Of a DNA stretch of 64,000 nucleotides, positions 60,044 through 64,000 are shown piece by piece. The position numbers and the translations under genes are program-made. Location: positions 55,108 through 119,107 of the forward strand of contig NZ_PCOY01000009.1 of assembly GCF_002979475.1 (NCBI RefSeq), in the 5' to 3' direction. Position 1 is the stretch's first letter, and each line of letters opens with the position of its first letter. The notes beneath the pieces are model-generated. The model was not told the DNA's origin. It did not search any database and was given only the letters and a program-made list of their open reading frames with translations. The stretch is from Microbacterium sp. MYb62 (GTDB lineage Bacteria; Actinomycetota; Actinomycetes; Actinomycetales; Microbacteriaceae).

Positions 60044-61495
60044 TCACGCGTGCCTGTGGTCTGCTTTCGTCGTTCGCGCCGTCCGCAGGAGCAACACGGA
60101 GACAGCGGCGAGGAAGAGCAGTATCGCCGCGGAGTGCAGTCCGAGCACGAATCCATCGGTGGCCGCCTCGACAGGCGTCCGACCATCCGAGAGCGCTGTC
60201 TCGGTTCGTCCGCTGGCGAGGGCGACGAGCGTCGCGATGCCGATGGCCCCACCGATCTGCTGCATCGAGGTGTAGATCGCCGAGCCGAGGCCCGCGTCGC
60301 GATCGCCGGTGCCGGAGAGGGCCGCGGAAGTCAGCGCGGGAAGCGCCAGCCCGGAACCGATGCTGACGACGAGGAGTCCGGGCAGCAGGCCGGTCAGGTA
60401 GTCGTCGCCTGACTCGATTCCCGCCAGGAGCAGATGGCCGGCCGATGTCACCAGCAGCGAGGTCGTGAGCGTCACCCGCATCCCGAGTCTGGAGACGGAA
60501 TGCCTCGACAGCCAGATGCCGACGAGAATGCCCGCGCCATAGGGCAGGTAGGCGACTCCGGCGGTGAAGGGGTCGTAGTCCAGCACTGTCTGGATATGGA
60601 CCATGACCAGGAACGACATCGCGTACAGGGCTGCCGAGGTCAGCAGGGTCGCGATGTTCGCGATCAGGCGGACTCGGGCCCGGAAGAACGACGGGGGGAC
60701 GAGCGGGTGCGCCACCCGCGTCTCCACCACGAGAAACACGATCGCAAGAGCCACCGAAGCGAGCAGCGAGGCGGTCGAACCGACGTTGCCCCACCCCGTC
60801 TCCGCGTTCTGCAGGATTCCCCACACCATGCAGGTCGCGGACGCGGTGCCGAGGACAGCCCCGAGGATGTCCATCCGACCACCGGTCCTCGGTGCTCGGC
60901 TCTCACGAACCATGCGAGGCACCAGCACCAGCGCGATGATCGCAACGGGGAGGTTGATCAGGAAGATCCACCGCCAGGAGGCGAGTCCGGTCAGGACGCC
61001 GGAGATCACCAGCCCCGTGGTCGCGCCCAGTGCAGCCACGGCCCCCCACGCGCCCAGGGCTTTGGCGCGCTCATGCGGGTCGGGGAACATCCGGATGATG
61101 AGGGCGAGTGCTGCCGGACTGGCGATGGCCGCACCTGCCCCCTGCGCGAAACGCCCGGTGATGAGCTGCCACGGCTCCTGCGCCAGGGCGCAGAGCAGGC
61201 TCGCCACGCCGAAGGCAGCGACGCCCCAGGTGAACATGCGACGGCGTCCGAGGAAGTCGGCGAGCCGACCTCCGAGGATCAACAGCCCGCCGAAGGCGAG
61301 GAAGTACCCGTTGACGACCCACGCCAGGTCGAGCACGGCGAAACCCAGGTCGTCCCGCATGCTGGGCAGCGCCACATTGACCACGGTGTCGTCGAGCACC
61401 AGCATGAACTGCACGAAGCACAGCACGATCAGCGTTCCCCGGCGGTGCGCAGTGCCCGGGTCTGTGGCGGGGAGGGCGGGTCGATTCGGGAGCAT
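60044..61495 (-). CDS. MFS drug exporter, DHA2 (14-helix) family
   Basis: A 483-residue multidrug-type exporter. Helices are dense; motif C-like and A-like signatures appear: FVQFMLVLDDTVVNVALPSM, LGGRLADFLGRRRMFTWGVA (motif A), GAAIASPAALALIIRMFPDP, and GLVISGVLTGLASWRWIFLINLPV (motif C and following). It is divergent from an AraC regulator that probably controls it. ATG 61495 stands seven bases after TACGGT. Substrate unknown. Confidence 0.91.
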   Translation of the reverse strand: MLPNRPALPATDPGTAHRRGTLIVLCFVQFMLVLDDTVVNVALPSMRDDLGFAVLDLAWVVNGYFLAFGGLLILGGRLADFLGRRRMFTWGVAAFGVASLLCALAQEPWQLITGRFAQGAGAAIASPAALALIIRMFPDPHERAKALGAWGAVAALGATTGLVISGVLTGLASWRWIFLINLPVAIIALVLVPRMVRESRAPRTGGRMDILGAVLGTASATCMVWGILQNAETGWGNVGSTASLLASVALAIVFLVVETRVAHPLVPPSFFRARVRLIANIATLLTSAALYAMSFLVMVHIQTVLDYDPFTAGVAYLPYGAGILVGIWLSRHSVSRLGMRVTLTTSLLVTSAGHLLLAGIESGDDYLTGLLPGLLVVSIGSGLALPALTSAALSGTGDRDAGLGSAIYTSMQQIGGAIGIATLVALASGRTETALSDGRTPVEAATDGFVLGLHSAAILLFLAAVSVLLLRTARTTKADHRHA

Positions 61496-61502
61496 GCCTT
61501 CG

Positions 61503-61508
61503 ACCGTA
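61503..61508 (-). promoter_or_regulatory. Leaderless -10 of the MFS gene
   Basis: TACGGT, seven bases, then ATG 61495. Confidence 0.5.
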
Positions 61509-61549
61509 GAGAACGCTGTCCTTTGTCCACAATCCGCTACGGGGCCAGT

Positions 61550-61583
61550 GTTTAGCGCGTTTAGGCCAAACCGTTGGTAGGCT
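61550..61583 (+). promoter_or_regulatory. AraC-gene promoter with nearby direct repeat
   Basis: TAGGCT (61578-61583), six bases (CTCAAC), then ATG 61590 imply a leaderless mRNA. Two GTTTAG units nine bases apart (61550, 61559) lie in the shared divergent region and could be an operator for the regulator. Confidence 0.5.
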
Positions 61584-61589
61584 CTCAAC

Positions 61590-62504
61590 ATGTCCGCACG
61601 TCGCAGGCTGGAGGCGGTCGACGCCGGCATCGTGCCGTCGACGGCAGGTGCGATCGTGGTCGGCAGCTTCCCGTTGACCTCCGGCGACTGGATCGAACCG
61701 CACAGCCATCCGCATCATCAGCTGGCGTGGACACGCAGCGGTGTCCTCGGCGTCACGATCGGCGACGCGCACTGGGTGCTGCCTCCCACTCGCGGACTCA
61801 TGATCCCGGCGGGCGTGGTGCACGCGACGGGAGCGACGCGGGATGCCGTGCTCGCCGCCCTCTACCTCGACCCCGACGCCTTCCCTCGTGGGTGGTCGGA
61901 ACCGACCCCGATCGCGGTCGATGGTCTCCTCGCCCAGCTGATCGTGCACCTGCAGCGAACCGACCTCGCTGAGCAGGCCCGAGCCCGCGCCGAGGCCGTG
62001 GTGATGGACCTGCTCCAGCCGTTGCCCGACACGCCGATCATCCTGCCTGCGCCGGTCGATCCGCGGGTGGAGCAGGTGACGGCGGCACTGCGCAGAAATC
62101 CCGCAGATCCACGGAGTCTGGAGGCGCACGCCGAAGCGATCGGCCTGAGTCGCCGCACGCTCACGCGACTTTTTCCGAACGACACGGGAATGAGCTTCGA
62201 GCGGTGGCGGACACATCTGCGCATGCGCGCCGCCCTTCCACTACTCGCCGAAGGACAGCCGGTGTCGCGGGTTGCCGGCGCGGTGGGCTATTCCACACCC
62301 AGCTCATTCCTCGCCGCGTTCCGCCGCACCGTCGGCACCTCGCCCGGTCGGTATCTGCATGGCACGGCTCCGTCGTCCACCGTGCCCTCCCCCGTATCAC
62401 CCGCATCGCGTATCGGCCACCCCCTTCTCTCCGGGGCGCCGGCGGGAGAGGGTCGAATCGTCCCCGAGAACGGCGGGCGATTCCCTCCACGAAAGGACGA
62501 ATGA
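61590..62504 (+). CDS. AraC-family transcriptional regulator
   Basis: A 304-residue regulator: N-terminal cupin sensor domain (EPHSHPHHQLAWTRSGVLGV; MIPAGVVHATGATRDAVL), then the double HTH (AEAIGLSRRTLTRLFPNDTG; RVAGAVGYSTPSSFLAAFRR followed by TVGTSPGRYL). The last 55 residues are a Pro/Ser/Arg-rich extension. It is divergent from the MFS exporter, a common regulator-target pair, and overlaps the DJ-1 gene by four bases. Confidence 0.91.
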   Translation: MSARRRLEAVDAGIVPSTAGAIVVGSFPLTSGDWIEPHSHPHHQLAWTRSGVLGVTIGDAHWVLPPTRGLMIPAGVVHATGATRDAVLAALYLDPDAFPRGWSEPTPIAVDGLLAQLIVHLQRTDLAEQARARAEAVVMDLLQPLPDTPIILPAPVDPRVEQVTAALRRNPADPRSLEAHAEAIGLSRRTLTRLFPNDTGMSFERWRTHLRMRAALPLLAEGQPVSRVAGAVGYSTPSSFLAAFRRTVGTSPGRYLHGTAPSSTVPSPVSPASRIGHPLLSGAPAGEGRIVPENGGRFPPRKDE

Positions 62505-63049
62505 TGACTCTCAGCGGCAGCCGCGTGGCCTTCCTGGCAACGGACGGATTCGAGGACAGCGAACTCACGAGCCCCTGGGATGCCGTGACCGCGCAGGGCG
62601 CGAGCGCGACGATGATCGCTCCGGACGGCGCTGCCATCACGGGCAAGAACGGGCACGAGCAGGCCGTCGATCTGCATGCCGCCGACACGACCGCGGATCA
62701 GTTCGACGCACTCGTGCTTCCCGGCGGTGTCGTGAACGCCGATCATCTGCGCATGGACAAGGCCTCCATCGACCTCGCGCGGGCCTTCTTCGAGCAGCAC
62801 AAGCCCGTCGGCGTCATCTGCCACGGCGCCTGGATCCTCATCGAGGCCGACGTCGTCGACGGGCGAACGCTCACCAGCTATCCGAGTCTGACCACCGATC
62901 TCCGCAACGCGGGTGCGACATGGGTCGACGAGGAGGTCGTCGTGGACGAGGGGCTCGTCTCGAGCCGCACCCCCGACGACCTGCCGGCGTTCAACGCGAA
63001 GCTCGTCGAGGAGATCGGCGAGGGGAAGCACGCCGGACAGACGGCCTGA
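62501..63049 (+). CDS. DJ-1/PfpI family protein
   Basis: A 182-residue protein: FLATDGFEDSELTSPWDAVT (conserved Glu), LVLPGGVVNADHLRMD, and the nucleophile elbow VGVICHGAWILIEAD with Cys and His. Members are glutathione-independent glyoxalases or general-stress proteins (YhbO/PfpI type). ATG 62501 has GAAAGGA; ATG 62504 is adjacent. It may be co-transcribed with the AraC gene. Confidence 0.9.
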   Translation: MMTLSGSRVAFLATDGFEDSELTSPWDAVTAQGASATMIAPDGAAITGKNGHEQAVDLHAADTTADQFDALVLPGGVVNADHLRMDKASIDLARAFFEQHKPVGVICHGAWILIEADVVDGRTLTSYPSLTTDLRNAGATWVDEEVVVDEGLVSSRTPDDLPAFNAKLVEEIGEGKHAGQTA

Positions 63050-63058
63050 CCGCACCGA

Positions 63059-63574
63059 TCAGGTGCGCGCCCGGTGTCGGCGCACAGCCGCCCGGTTGGC
63101 GCAGCGCACGGAGCAGAAGCGCTGACGCCCGTTGCGGGTCACGTCGGCGACGACATTCGTGCACGGAGCAGCCTGGCAGCGCCCGAGTCGACTCATCCCG
63201 CGCGTGACCAGATGCAGCGAGGTGCCGAGGCTGATGATCGCTCGGAGCACGTACGGCAGTGACGGCACGTCATCGCGGTAGTGCAGGTGCCACCCCTCGT
63301 TGTCGTGGTTGGTGAGCCGCGGATAGGCGGCGGCCGCAGCGAGCTCGGCATTCAGCAGCAGGGCCCTCGCGTCGGGGTCGGGTTCATCGACGATCGTGAG
63401 CCAATCGTCGATGACCACCCTCACCTTCTCGTGGTCGCCGTCGGCAGGAGGGAACGTCTGCGTCATCCCCAGTTCGAGCGTCCGCGCCACGATCCCGGCG
63501 CGGTCTTCCGGCCAGTCGTTCGCGAGAGACGCGGCCAACAGCACCGCATACTCTCCGTAAGGGTTGAGATGCAT
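63059..63574 (-). CDS. CGNR zinc-finger / ABATE-domain regulator
   Basis: A 171-residue protein: N-terminal ABATE-like domain (residues 1-115, LAASLANDWPEDRAGIVARTLE) and C-terminal CGNR zinc finger with CQAAPCTNVVADVTRNGRQR followed by FCSVRCANRAAVRRHR, giving four cysteines. The CGNR signature reads CANR here. Such proteins are presumed DNA-binding stress regulators. ATG 63574 is six bases after TGTAAT. Confidence 0.88.
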   Translation of the reverse strand: MHLNPYGEYAVLLAASLANDWPEDRAGIVARTLELGMTQTFPPADGDHEKVRVVIDDWLTIVDEPDPDARALLLNAELAAAAAYPRLTNHDNEGWHLHYRDDVPSLPYVLRAIISLGTSLHLVTRGMSRLGRCQAAPCTNVVADVTRNGRQRFCSVRCANRAAVRRHRART

Positions 63575-63599
63575 AAGACCATTACATCACGCTGGATGC

Positions 63600-63815
63600 A
63601 TGACCTCGTCGCACACCCTCCCGATCCCCCGTGTCCACCCTGCCGCGGAAGCTCACGAGCATGCCTGGCTCGCGGAGTCGCGGCATCCGACGAGCGAAGG
63701 CGTCGTCGTCTACGTGCGCTGCGCGCACTGCGGCACGCACCGCGTCGATATGCAGCCGCATCCGCACCTGCCGCCGACCGCTCTGAGCGCGGAGATGGCT
63801 GGGCCGCAGACCTGA
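63600..63815 (+). CDS. Small His/Cys protein, possible metal binding
   Basis: A 71-residue protein with one CAHCG knuckle and many histidines (HEHAWLAESRHPTSEGVVVYVRC...). A single CxxC with nearby His suggests one zinc. ATG 63600 is preferred over the longer frame from 63564, which overlaps the CGNR gene start. Function unknown; it converges with the truncated peptidase gene. Confidence 0.62.
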   Translation: MTSSHTLPIPRVHPAAEAHEHAWLAESRHPTSEGVVVYVRCAHCGTHRVDMQPHPHLPPTALSAEMAGPQT

Positions 63816-63816
63816 G

Positions 63817-64000
63817 TCACACGTCGACCACCTCGCCGTTGCGCGGGACGAACCGGCCTCCGTCTGTACGGACGAAGACGAGGGGGATGCCCGCGGCGTC
63901 GCGCGCGAGCGACGCCGACACCTGAACATGCACGTGCGGCTCGGTGCTGTTTCCCGAGTTCCCGCACTCCCCGACCCTCTCACCGACCGCGACGCGCTGC
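63817..64000 (-). CDS. M23 peptidase (C-terminal part, cut by window edge)
   Basis: The last 61 codons of a longer gene. VGERVGECGNSGNSTEPHVH followed by VQVS is the C-terminal core of the M23/LytM fold (G-x-V...GNSG-x-S..PH-x-H), with the HxH zinc ligands. Such enzymes cut peptidoglycan cross-bridges. The N-terminus, including any signal peptide, is outside the window. Confidence 0.85.
   Translation of the reverse strand, partial: QRVAVGERVGECGNSGNSTEPHVHVQVSASLARDAAGIPLVFVRTDGGRFVPRNGEVVDV

Overview
The window is high-GC actinobacterial DNA. The host genes suggest a Microbacterium-like member of the Microbacteriaceae: SenX3-RegX3-PhoU, CarD, a fused IspDF, GlnR, a SigK/RskA pair and many apparently leaderless genes. 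The genus is an inference. The window has two parts.

Positions 1 to about 31,350 are most of a siphovirus-type prophage, integrated at tRNA-Thr(UGU) (31351-31423, minus strand); its left end lies outside the window. Next to the tRNA are the integrase, an ImmA-like protease and an XRE repressor (plus strand). These diverge from a Cro/excisionase pair that starts the long leftward operon. Reading leftwards come a BRO antirepressor with a T5orf172-like GIY-YIG protein, a lambda-exonuclease-like nuclease with a RecT/Bet annealing protein, HNH and zinc-binding proteins, a winged-helix replication protein, SSB and a run of small zinc-ribbon/HTH proteins. After a small rightward cassette and a phage tRNA-Gln(CUG) come the packaging and virion genes: HNH nuclease, terminase subunits, an Sm-like small protein, a portal-MuF fusion, prohead protease, capsid, connectors, major tail protein, frameshifted tail chaperones, tape measure and minor tail proteins, and a pectate-lyase-like tail spike cut by the window edge. 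No lysis genes are in view. Several plus-strand cargo genes (1343, 17557, 23614, 28209, 28608) lie against the leftward operon and look like morons.

Positions 31,424-64,000 are host chromosome. A DsbA-like protein without its cysteines is followed by a UgpC/MsiK-type sugar ABC ATPase with a structured leader, a DUF4032 protein, an SDR, rlmB-cysS, ispDF, carD and a lipoprotein. A phosphate-centred block follows: regX3-senX3 divergent from phoU, then gpmA, a methyltransferase, a YgfZ-like protein, a nitrobindin-like protein, glnR, ppk1, mutT1 and pstSCAB. Phased 11-bp PHO-box-like repeats precede ppk1, pstS and (degenerate) the senX3/phoU divergence. The right end has pabC, a candidate structured ncRNA, rskA-sigK with a fasciclin lipoprotein behind a SigK-like promoter, tRNA-Lys, a DHA2-type MFS exporter divergent from an AraC regulator, a DJ-1/PfpI protein, a CGNR protein and a truncated M23 peptidase.

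The signals most worth checking are the candidate ncRNA at 56735-56830, the mirrored leaderless repressor/Cro promoters, the coupled micro-ORF and zinc-ribbon cassette at 17510-17743, the moron genes, and the open overlapping frames at 21140-22198.
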